The notes beneath the pieces were generated by a model, which did not search any database, had not been told where the DNA came from, and worked only from the letters and a program-made list of their open reading frames with translations. A DNA stretch of 17,002 nucleotides, taken from the NCBI GenBank assembly GCA_034927285.1, contig JAYFQF010000019.1, forward strand, positions 1-17,002. The letters are read 5' to 3'. Positions 1-7,115 of this stretch are shown here, one piece after another. Source of the DNA: JAYFQF01 sp034927285. GTDB lineage: Bacteria > Bacillota > Peptococcia > DRI-13 > UBA5745. Positions within the stretch are counted from its first letter, which is position 1; the number at the start of each line of letters is the position of its first letter. Both the position numbers and the translations under genes were made by a program.

Positions 1-1
1 C

Positions 2-286
2 GGCCAGCCCGCCGGAGGCGAAGAGGACGGCCAGCCTGCCGAGGGCGAAGAAGACGGCCAGCCCGCCGAGGGCGAAGAAGACGGCCAGCCTGCCGAGGGC
101 GAAGAAGACGGCCAGCCCGCCGAAGGCGAAGAAGACGGCCAGCCTGCCGAGGGCGAAGAAGACGGCCAGCCCGCCGAGGGCGAAGAAGACGGCCAGCCCG
201 CCGGAGGCGAAGAAGACGGCCAGCCTGCTGAAGGCGAAGAGGACGGCCAGCCCGCCGAAGGCGAAGAAGACGGCCAGCCCGCCGAA
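2..286 (+). repeat. 27-bp tandem repeat coding for GQPAEGEED units
   Basis: Ten complete 27-bp units and an eleventh partial one run in frame with the surface-protein gene, each coding for GQPA(E/G)GEED. Units 1 and 8 carry Gly (gga) in place of Glu. The third codon alternates ccc/cct through units 1-7, which suggests amplification of 54-bp dimers. The array starts at the window edge, so the true copy number is unknown. The product is an acidic, probably extended and flexible stalk. Such arrays can change length by slippage or recombination and are also easily collapsed in assembly. Confidence 0.95.
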
Positions 287-1666
287 GGCGAAGGCCAGGA
301 GGAAACGGTTGTTCCCGATGCTGGTATGGTCCAGCGGCCCCTTGAAGAAGAGGTCCTCTATGAAGAGCAGACACTTCAGGCCGGCATCGGCAGCGTTATG
401 GTTACCGTCAGCGGTTATCTGCCGAAAGGAGCCACCGTCAGCGTCATTCCTGTCTCCGGTGTGGAAATTGCCGGCGTAAACGTAATTGCGGCTTACGATA
501 TCAATCTTTTCGATCAGGCAGGAACGAAAATACAGCCGGATGATACGGTATCCGTTAAAGTTACCGATTCCGCACTGGCAGCCCGGGAAGAGGTCAGCGT
601 TTATCACGCGGTCCCCGTTATTTCTCCGCGGGTGATGGCTATGTCCAATATGACGGCAGTTGCCCCGGCCAGCGAAATTGCTGCAAGTGTCGCTGTAGAG
701 GAGAAAACCATAGATTTTGAGGCAAGTCACTTCTCTATTTATGTTATCGGAATCCCCTTTGTAGCCACCTACACCTTTGAAGTGGATGAGACGGCGGTAA
801 GCACTCAATATTTAAAAAACGGTGAATATCTCCAGGCGCCCGCCACGCCGGCCGACCGGCAAAACGCCAAATTTATCGGCTGGTATATCGGAGAAGCACC
901 GGTGGATTTCTCTCAGTCCGTCACGGTAAATGCCGATACGGAGATTACGGTGGAAGCCAGATTTTCTTCTGTCTGCTATGTTTACTTCAGCGACGGCGGC
1001 AAGATCCTGACTACAAAAGAAGTAGTGCCGGGCAATACCGTCGACGCCGGCAATGTTCCCTATATTCCCGCTCCGGGCCAGGCGCTGAGCCACTGGACAA
1101 CGGGTCTCGGCGGCGGTGATGCCTTTGACTTCAATACTCCCATCACGGAAGATACCATACTTTACGCGGCAGCATATGATTGCCGTTGGGTCACCTTCGA
1201 CAGCCAGGGCGGCTCTGTCATGCCCCTGATCCCTGTGGCCAATGGCGGCAAAGTCAGCGCGCCTTTGACGGCTCCGGTAAAAAGCGGCTACGCCTTTTTG
1301 CGCTGGTCCGCCAGCGTCGGCGGTCCGGCTTATAATTTCAATACCCCCATCACGGCGGATACTACCCTTTACGCAGTCTGGTCGCCCCAGGGCAATATTT
1401 CCTATACGGTGCTCTATTGGCAGGAAAATGCCAATGATACGGGCTATACTTACGTGGAAAGCGCAAGCCGCACAGGCCAGGCGGGAAATAAAGCCAACTA
1501 TTTGCCGAAATACTATTCCAATTTTACCTTCAGCCGGGCGGATGACGTGACCATTGCCGGTGACGGCTCCACCATTGTCAACGTCTATTACAATAGAACC
1601 ACATATACCCTGACGTTCAAGGTCTGGAAAGGCGGGGGGTTTTTCGGGCAATTGGTTCACGATTAA
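2..1666 (+). CDS. Giant repeat-rich surface protein, 5' segment (partial, ends at a frameshift)
   Basis: This is the upstream reading frame of a very large surface protein. It is open from the first bases of the window, so the start codon and any signal peptide lie outside. After the acidic GEEDGQPAE stalk comes an all-beta-looking region (about 330-760). Three InlB-type repeats follow at about 765-1390, recognisable by an opening beta strand, a GW or W motif, FN-TPIT and a closing TLYA-W strand. A further beta unit (about 1400-1615) contains YTVLYW and VYYNRTTYTLTF. Such repeats are known from Gram-positive adhesins and internalin-like proteins. The frame ends at a TAA (1664-1666), only about 20 bases after a G6T5 tract. 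The following frame continues the same domain architecture, so this stop is very probably not the natural end. The role is inferred to be adhesion or surface display; the ligand is unknown. Confidence 0.85.
   Translation, partial: GQPAGGEEDGQPAEGEEDGQPAEGEEDGQPAEGEEDGQPAEGEEDGQPAEGEEDGQPAEGEEDGQPAGGEEDGQPAEGEEDGQPAEGEEDGQPAEGEGQEETVVPDAGMVQRPLEEEVLYEEQTLQAGIGSVMVTVSGYLPKGATVSVIPVSGVEIAGVNVIAAYDINLFDQAGTKIQPDDTVSVKVTDSALAAREEVSVYHAVPVISPRVMAMSNMTAVAPASEIAASVAVEEKTIDFEASHFSIYVIGIPFVATYTFEVDETAVSTQYLKNGEYLQAPATPADRQNAKFIGWYIGEAPVDFSQSVTVNADTEITVEARFSSVCYVYFSDGGKILTTKEVVPGNTVDAGNVPYIPAPGQALSHWTTGLGGGDAFDFNTPITEDTILYAAAYDCRWVTFDSQGGSVMPLIPVANGGKVSAPLTAPVKSGYAFLRWSASVGGPAYNFNTPITADTTLYAVWSPQGNISYTVLYWQENANDTGYTYVESASRTGQAGNKANYLPKYYSNFTFSRADDVTIAGDGSTIVNVYYNRTTYTLTFKVWKGGGFFGQLVHD
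1634..1644 (+). other. Frameshift site at a G6T5 homopolymer pair
   Basis: The upstream frame is open to 1663. The downstream frame has a stop at 1611-1613 and is then open from 1614 to 6389, so the frame change must lie in the 50 bases 1614-1663. The only homopolymers there are six G (1634-1639) followed by five T (1640-1644). Removing one G or one T gives the same restored peptide, reading KVWKGGGFSGNWFTIKTVTA across the junction, which fits the repeat pattern on both sides. It may be a sequencing or assembly indel, a true inactivating mutation, or slippage-based on/off switching. Confidence 0.85.
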
Positions 1667-1670
1667 AACC

Positions 1671-4600
1671 GTGACGGCCAAACACGGCGCGGATATCCGC
1701 CAGATCTGGCCCATTAACGGCACGGATGGAATAAACTATGAGAGCTATGCCTGGTATGATACCGGCAATACCTATGATTATCCTCTGGTTACCTTGGAAA
1801 AAATGCCGGCCAGCAATGTTACTTTTGAAGGGGAAAACCGGGGCACGCAAAAAACCATCTACTATTATGCGGAGGTGCTAAACGGGCAGACAGGTGCCGT
1901 CAGTTTTAAAGGCAGACAATTTAATTTGTATAAGAGCGTGGCAAACAATTTTAATTATATTACTTACGATGAAGAGTACCATCCCATTGACGGCTTTGAC
2001 CGCTACAGCAAGTCGGACGCGGGATTTGATAGTAACGGCAGAAAGGATTTCTACAAGGGAGCCGTTTCGCTGTACTATAAGCGTCTCAGCTATAGCCTCA
2101 CCTTCTACAACGTCAACGCTGATGCCAAAACGGAATCCGTGCAGTATCAGGCTCCCTTGAGCGGCTTTGCCGGCTATGTGCCGGGGCGGCCTGCCGGCGT
2201 GGATCCCCAATGGACCTTCCAGGGCTGGTATGCCAACCCCAGCGGCACCGGCAATAGCTTTGATTTTACCGGGAATGTCATGCCGGCGGGCAATTTGATC
2301 CTTTATGCCAAATGGGCGCCTCCGGCATATAAAGTGACGGCCCATCATGTTTCGACAGGCTTGGGCGAGTATACGGAAATTCCCGTCGGCTATGGGCAGA
2401 GTCTGGACTCTGCCAGCCTGCCCCAGCTTACTCCTCCTCAGGGACTGGAGGCCGGGGATTTCCTGGGCTGGTACTGGTATGTGGAGGGTAAGCTCATGGC
2501 GTACAATTACAGCTATGTGCTGACCAAGAACATAGAGCTGTATCCCCAGTGGAACGGCGGCGCCTATAGTCTGACCTACGATATCGGTTCAGGCCAGGGA
2601 GCACAGCCTGTGGACAGCAGGAGTTATGGCGTTGGTTCCAAGGCAGCCGTACTGGAAGGCTCGCAGCTTTCCGGTCCCGATGGGGCGTCCTTCCTTTACT
2701 GGACCGACGGCGGAGTAAACAAATATTATCCCAACGATTGGATCACCGTTACCGGGAATATAACTCTCAACGCGGTTTACGGCAAGGTTAATATCCCTCA
2801 GGTCACGATCACCTATAACGCCAATTTTGGAGCCAGCCCGACGACTTATGCCGGCGGTCCCATTCCGGCCAACAGCAAATTTACGGTATTGGCCGCCGCT
2901 GACTGCGGCAGCGGTTTTGTCCGTGAAGGCTACAGCTTTAACGGCTGGAATACCCAGGCCGGTGGAAATGGCACGGTCTTTGCCGCCGGCAGCCAAGCCA
3001 GGGCGGACCAGGTGCCTGAAAACATTCTTTATGCCCAGTGGCAGTTTGTCGACTACACAGTGACCTATGAGTATACCGGTACGGTTCCCGCCGGTGCGCC
3101 GGCGGTGCCCGCCAAACTGGAAAACAAGCATATCGGGGATGCGGTTGCGGTGGCCAACCGGCCTTCGCTGAAGGGTTATGAGTTCAAAGGCTGGTATTAT
3201 CAAGGAAACGTCGTCTCCAGCTTCACCATGCCGGCATCCAATGTAAAGCTGACCGGCTCCTGGGAAAAAAGCACTTACACCGTGACCTATAATAAAGGGG
3301 CTCACGGCACGCTGACCGGACAGAATGGGGAAGGCAATGTGATCCACTCCAACCTGGAATCCGGAGCGCCCACTCCCAATGCTCCCGCTGTTACCGCCGC
3401 CGCCGGTTATTACTTTACCGGCTGGGATCCGGAGGTGGCTCCCAACGTGATCGGCAATGCCGTTTATGTGGCTCAGTATGGAACGCAAACCCCTTTGTCT
3501 CTTACCGTTTCGGATAAGGCGGTAACTTATAACGGACAGGAACAAAGCGGCAATACCATCTATACCGTTAATGGACTGAAGCCCGGCCATCATGTGGATT
3601 CCCAGGCTACAGGATATACGGCGGCAAAAGGCAAAGACGTAGGGAACTATACCAACGGGGCCTTTGGTACGATCATCGTAAAAGACGGCAACGGCAACGA
3701 TGTCACGAAACAATACAGCGTTACTCCGGTCCCCGGCAAACTGGCCGTCGGCCAACGCCAGGTGAACCTGACCAGCGCCAGCGGCAGCAAAGCTTATGAC
3801 GGCACGGCCCTGACCCGGCCTGCGGTAACGGTGGGCGGCGACGGTTTCGTCAGCGGAGAAGCCACGGCCGCGGCCCAGGGCACCATCACGGATGTAGGCA
3901 GCGTAACAAACACCATCCAGGTCCAGCCGGGCACCGGGTATAAAGCGGGGAACTACGCCATCAATAAAAACGAAGGCACTCTGACCATAACGCCTAAGCT
4001 GACGGAGATCGTGATCACGGCGGCCGGCGGCAGCAAGAAGTACGACGGCAGCCCTTTGACTAACGCCGGCTACAGCTACACCCAGGACGTACTGGTTCAG
4101 GGCGATGTACTGACGGCGGTAGTGGAAGGCACGATCACGGACGCGGGCACCGCGGACAACGTGGTTAAAAGCTATCAGGTAATGCGGGGCAGCACCAACG
4201 TGACCGGAAACTATACCTTTGGGCAAAGCGTCAAGGGGACTTTGACCATTACTAAACGCCAGGTGAGCCTGACCAGTGAAAGTGCAACTAAGGCTTATGA
4301 CGGCGCAGCTCTGACCCGGCCTGCGGTAACGGTGGGGGGCGACGGCTTCATCAGCGGAGAAGCCACTGCCGCAGCCCAGGGCACCATCACGGATGTGGGC
4401 AGCGTAACAAACACCATCCAGATCCAGCCGGGCCCGGGGTACAAAGAAGGAAACTACGCCACCAGCAAGAACGAAGGCACCCTGACCATAACTTCTAAGG
4501 TAAATGTGATTATCATTACGGCGGCCAGCGGCAGCAAGAAGTACGACGGCAGCCCTTTGACTAACGCCGGCTACAGCTACACCCAGGACGTACTGGTTCA

Positions 4601-6389
4601 GGGCGATGTACTGACAGCGGTAGTGGAAGGCACGATCACGGACGCGGGCACCGCGGACAACGTGGTCAAAAGCTACCAGGTAATGCGGGGTGGCAGCAAC
4701 GTGACCGGAAACTATACCTTTGGGCAAAGCGTCAAGGGAACCCTGACCGTCAGCCCACGGGAAGTGAGTCTGACCAGCGCCAGCGACAGCAAAGCCTATG
4801 ACGGTACGGCCCTGACCAACGCTGCGGTAACTCCCGGCGGCGCCGACGGTTTCATCGCCGGAGAAGGCGCCAGCTATAATGTGACCGGCAGCCAGACGGA
4901 GATGGGCAGCAGCAATAACACCTTTACTTACACCTTAAATACCAACACCAAGGCGGCCAACTACACCATCACTCCGGTAAACGGTACCCTGACGGTAACT
5001 TCTAACCAGACGGAGATTGTGATTACGGCAAAGAGCGCCAGCAGGAAGTATGACGGAACCCCGCTGACCGAGTCGGGCTATGAAACAACCGGCACTCTGC
5101 CGGCAGGCCACAGCTTGCGAGTAACGGTTTCCGGCAGTATTACCGATGCAGGCACGGAAACCAATACGGCAGGATACAAAATCTACAATAACAGCAATCA
5201 GGAAGTAACCGGTTCTTTCAGCGGCGTCACCACGGTAAACGGAACCCTGACCGTCAGCCCGCGGGAAGTGAGCCTGACCAGCGCCAGCGACAGCAAAGCC
5301 TATGACGGCACGGCGCTGACCAACGCTGCCGTGACCCCCGGCGGCGACGGCTTCATCACCGGTGAGGGCGCCAGCTACGAGGTGAGCGGCAGCCAGACCG
5401 ACGTGGGCAGCAGCAATAACACCTTCACCTACACGTTGAACGCCGACACCAAGGCGGCCAACTACACTGTTACTCCGGTTTACGGCACACTGACGGTAAC
5501 ACCCGCTGTCGGCGCCCCTTTGGAGATCGGGAACTATGCCGGCGTCTATGACGGCAAAGACCATAGTATCTCAATTAAAAACCTGATCGCGGGAGACGAA
5601 GTACTCTATTTAGATACCAGGAAAGCCAGTGCCGGCGAAAACGGAGATCTGATCGGCGCTTATTATGAGAAAGAGCTGCCGGTGGCCAATGAAGTAACCG
5701 GACCCTTCACCGTTTTGGTTAAAGTCACTAATTCTAACTACGCGGACCGCATCGGCGAAGGCACGATTACCGTTACTGCCCGTCCTCTGACCATCACGGC
5801 GGCCAGTGACAGCAAGACCTACGATGGAAAACCTCTGACCAACGCCGGCTATTCCATTACTGCCGGGACCCTGGCAGAGCAGCAGGAACTGATTCAGGTG
5901 GACGTCGCCGGCAGCCAGACCTCCGTAGGGTCCAGCTCCAACGTCGCGGCCAATGCGGTGATCAAGACTGTCGTACCGGCGCTCCAAGGAGCAGAACCTC
6001 AGGATCAGGCAGCGGCGGTGGAGGTAACCGGAAATTACGATATCTCTTATGTAAACGGTACCCTGACCGTCAGGAGCGGCGGCGGCAGCTCCGATCCTGA
6101 TCCTGATCCCGATACCGACTCCGATTCCGATCCTGAACCCGTAGTTCCCGCGGAACCCGAAGTGATCATCCAGGAGCCTGAAGTTCCGCTGGCGGAGTTA
6201 CCCGAGATTCCCGGCGAGGTCACCGGCGACGGCACGATCATCATTGATGAAAACGTCCCGCTGGGCAATCTGCCTCAGACCGGCACCATGCCTATAGAGG
6301 CGGCACAGCAAAAAGGCATGGCGGTTATGCTGCCTGAGGAATTCAGTTTCAGACCAGAGGAAGAAGACCAGGGGGAAGAACCCGCCTGA
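1671..6389 (+). CDS. Giant surface protein, 3' segment: InlB-type repeats, MBG-like domains, LPQTG
   Basis: This is the downstream frame of the same gene. The GTG at 1671 has no ribosome binding site, and the open frame extends back to 1614, so it is a continuation rather than an independent start. About six InlB-type repeats follow at about 2085-3490, with GWY or GW motifs such as FQGWYANP, FLGWYWY, FNGWNTQ, FKGWYYQ and FTGWDPE. About ten MBG-like domains follow at about 3495-6075, marked by K(A/K)YDG(T/S)(A/P)LT and closing GTLTV/GTLTIT strands. An Asp-rich linker (6093-6140) and an LPQTG motif (6270-6284) close the protein. The last 34 residues lack a membrane anchor. With the upstream part the protein exceeds 2,100 residues. 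It is inferred to be an extracellular adhesin or stalk protein, with partner unknown. A long antisense frame at 2589-4727 is a composition artefact. Confidence 0.85.
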   Translation: MTAKHGADIRQIWPINGTDGINYESYAWYDTGNTYDYPLVTLEKMPASNVTFEGENRGTQKTIYYYAEVLNGQTGAVSFKGRQFNLYKSVANNFNYITYDEEYHPIDGFDRYSKSDAGFDSNGRKDFYKGAVSLYYKRLSYSLTFYNVNADAKTESVQYQAPLSGFAGYVPGRPAGVDPQWTFQGWYANPSGTGNSFDFTGNVMPAGNLILYAKWAPPAYKVTAHHVSTGLGEYTEIPVGYGQSLDSASLPQLTPPQGLEAGDFLGWYWYVEGKLMAYNYSYVLTKNIELYPQWNGGAYSLTYDIGSGQGAQPVDSRSYGVGSKAAVLEGSQLSGPDGASFLYWTDGGVNKYYPNDWITVTGNITLNAVYGKVNIPQVTITYNANFGASPTTYAGGPIPANSKFTVLAAADCGSGFVREGYSFNGWNTQAGGNGTVFAAGSQARADQVPENILYAQWQFVDYTVTYEYTGTVPAGAPAVPAKLENKHIGDAVAVANRPSLKGYEFKGWYYQGNVVSSFTMPASNVKLTGSWEKSTYTVTYNKGAHGTLTGQNGEGNVIHSNLESGAPTPNAPAVTAAAGYYFTGWDPEVAPNVIGNAVYVAQYGTQTPLSLTVSDKAVTYNGQEQSGNTIYTVNGLKPGHHVDSQATGYTAAKGKDVGNYTNGAFGTIIVKDGNGNDVTKQYSVTPVPGKLAVGQRQVNLTSASGSKAYDGTALTRPAVTVGGDGFVSGEATAAAQGTITDVGSVTNTIQVQPGTGYKAGNYAINKNEGTLTITPKLTEIVITAAGGSKKYDGSPLTNAGYSYTQDVLVQGDVLTAVVEGTITDAGTADNVVKSYQVMRGSTNVTGNYTFGQSVKGTLTITKRQVSLTSESATKAYDGAALTRPAVTVGGDGFISGEATAAAQGTITDVGSVTNTIQIQPGPGYKEGNYATSKNEGTLTITSKVNVIIITAASGSKKYDGSPLTNAGYSYTQDVLVQGDVLTAVVEGTITDAGTADNVVKSYQVMRGGSNVTGNYTFGQSVKGTLTVSPREVSLTSASDSKAYDGTALTNAAVTPGGADGFIAGEGASYNVTGSQTEMGSSNNTFTYTLNTNTKAANYTITPVNGTLTVTSNQTEIVITAKSASRKYDGTPLTESGYETTGTLPAGHSLRVTVSGSITDAGTETNTAGYKIYNNSNQEVTGSFSGVTTVNGTLTVSPREVSLTSASDSKAYDGTALTNAAVTPGGDGFITGEGASYEVSGSQTDVGSSNNTFTYTLNADTKAANYTVTPVYGTLTVTPAVGAPLEIGNYAGVYDGKDHSISIKNLIAGDEVLYLDTRKASAGENGDLIGAYYEKELPVANEVTGPFTVLVKVTNSNYADRIGEGTITVTARPLTITAASDSKTYDGKPLTNAGYSITAGTLAEQQELIQVDVAGSQTSVGSSSNVAANAVIKTVVPALQGAEPQDQAAAVEVTGNYDISYVNGTLTVRSGGGSSDPDPDPDTDSDSDPEPVVPAEPEVIIQEPEVPLAELPEIPGEVTGDGTIIIDENVPLGNLPQTGTMPIEAAQQKGMAVMLPEEFSFRPEEEDQGEEPA
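3756..5261 (+). repeat. Tandem two-domain MBG repeat units (501, 501 and 504 bp)
   Basis: Units start at the Arg codon of R(Q/E)V(N/S)LTS at 3756, 4257 and 4758, and a single-domain copy follows at 5262. Each unit codes for two MBG-like domains. Units 1 and 2 are both exactly 501 bp. Their second domains (about 4019-4245 and 4517-4746) differ at only a few bases over more than 200 bp, including long identical blocks. Unit 3 keeps the pattern but has diverged. This points to recent duplication or homogenisation by recombination. Confidence 0.9.
6270..6284 (+). other. LPQTG sortase-type motif without a membrane anchor
   Basis: The codons give LPQTG, the sortase A-type recognition pattern. A normal cell-wall sorting signal continues with a hydrophobic helix of about 20 residues and a Lys/Arg tail. 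Here the 34 remaining residues are mixed and end in an acidic stretch, EEEDQGEEPA. The other two forward frames after the motif were read. One stops within about 10 bases and the other within about 60, and neither codes for a hydrophobic segment. Confidence 0.8.
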
Positions 6390-6425
6390 TCCTTCGAAAA
6401 TCGCATGAATCTCCGGCATAAGACC

Positions 6426-6464
6426 AAAAGGCACGGCAAGGGCATAGCTCACGCCGTGCCTTTT
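6426..6464 (+). terminator. Rho-independent terminator after the surface-protein gene
   Basis: A perfect 12-bp inverted repeat, AAAAGGCACGGC and GCCGTGCCTTTT, encloses a 15-base loop. It is GC-rich at the loop side, has flanking A and T runs, and lies 37 bases after the TGA. Because the arms carry both an A run and a T run it could act in both directions. Confidence 0.9.
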
Positions 6465-6518
6465 CCTTGCCGTCTTTGCGTTTTCAAATGGAATTCACCT
6501 AAGTTTTACATGCGCCGC

Positions 6519-6547
6519 TTGACTTTCTTTCTTTCAAGCGCTACTAT
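6519..6547 (+). promoter_or_regulatory. Sigma-A promoter of the marR-ABC exporter operon
   Basis: TTGACT (6519-6524) and TACTAT (6542-6547) are separated by 17 bases, so each box has five of six consensus positions. The predicted start point is near 6554, inside the palindromic site that follows. No other strong promoter was seen between the terminator and the MarR gene. Confidence 0.8.
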
Positions 6548-6552
6548 TGTAC

Positions 6553-6578
6553 AATAATTAATTTGAACTCTAATTATT
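6553..6578 (+). promoter_or_regulatory. Candidate MarR operator (8-10-8 inverted repeat)
   Basis: AATAATTA (6553-6560) and TAATTATT (6571-6578) form a perfect 8-bp inverted repeat with a 10-base spacer, starting six bases after the -10 box. A second small palindrome, TTGTACAA (6547-6554), overlaps the -10 end. MarR repressors typically bind AT-rich palindromes at their own promoter, so autorepression of the operon is the natural reading. Binding is inferred. Confidence 0.6.
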
Positions 6579-6607
6579 ACTGCCTGTACGGGAAAGAAGG
6601 TAAGCAC

Positions 6608-7111
6608 ATGACAGGAAAAAACCAAGCCGACAGACTGCCGAATCAGGGGCGTCCCCTGGCGCCTAGTTTTACTTCTCTTTTGGTCCATGTGGGCCGGCTG
6701 CACTACCGGCTTTTGCACAGCGCCGTAACCCGGCTGGAGATTCCTTTAGGAGCGCCGCCGCTGCTGCTTTGGCTCAGCAAAAACGATGGCTGCCGTCATA
6801 AGGAGCTGGCCCAAAACTGTTATCTGGAGCCGGCTACGGTGACCAGCGCCTTGATGACCATGGAAAAGGAGGGACTGGTTCTGCGCAAAGCCGATGAGGC
6901 CGACCGGCGCAGCATCCGGATCTGGCTGACGGAGAAAGGACAGGAGGCGCTGGAAAAGATCCGGCGGATTCATCAGGAGATGGAAGAGATCTGTCTTGCG
7001 GGATTCAGCGAGGAAGAAAAAGCCCAGGTTCGCAGCCTTTTGGACAGGGTTTCGGCAAATATGGCGGCGGAAGCGGGATGCCGTCATTCCGGAGATAAAT
7101 GCGGGTGTTGA
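6608..7111 (+). CDS. MarR-family transcriptional repressor
   Basis: The 167-residue protein has the MarR winged-helix layout. An N-terminal dimerisation helix is followed by recognition helices around HKELAQNCYLEPATVTSALM. A wing carries the conserved D-x-R-R pattern (EADRRSIRIWLTEKG), and a C-terminal helix completes the dimer. The ATG at 6608 is chosen because AAGAAGG (6594-6600) lies seven bases upstream. An earlier in-frame start at 6563 has no ribosome binding site and lies over the operator. The stop is only four bases before the first ABC gene, so the genes are co-transcribed and probably translationally coupled. MarR proteins next to exporters usually repress them until a drug or oxidant binds. 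An unusual C-terminal tail has Cys158, His160, Cys165 and Cys167, which might sense metal or redox state. The inducer is unknown. Confidence 0.9.
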   Translation: MTGKNQADRLPNQGRPLAPSFTSLLVHVGRLHYRLLHSAVTRLEIPLGAPPLLLWLSKNDGCRHKELAQNCYLEPATVTSALMTMEKEGLVLRKADEADRRSIRIWLTEKGQEALEKIRRIHQEMEEICLAGFSEEEKAQVRSLLDRVSANMAAEAGCRHSGDKCGC

Positions 7112-7115
7112 AACG

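Noticed and set aside
2..286. CRISPR-like array
   Set aside because: The 27-bp units are contiguous with no spacers, keep the reading frame and code for a regular peptide.
1671..1673. GTG as an independent start of a second surface-protein gene
   Set aside because: There is no ribosome binding site, the frame is open further upstream, and the domain pattern continues smoothly across the frame change.
2589..4727. 712-codon open frame on the minus strand
   Set aside because: It lies fully antisense to the MBG/InlB-repeat coding frame, mirrors its repeats, has no recognisable domain or ribosome binding site, and arises from codon composition.
6996..7115. Upstream start for the first ABC subunit inside the MarR gene
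   Set aside because: It would overlap MarR by over 100 bases and add a charged segment. The ATG at 7116 begins the normal N-terminus and sits four bases after the MarR stop.
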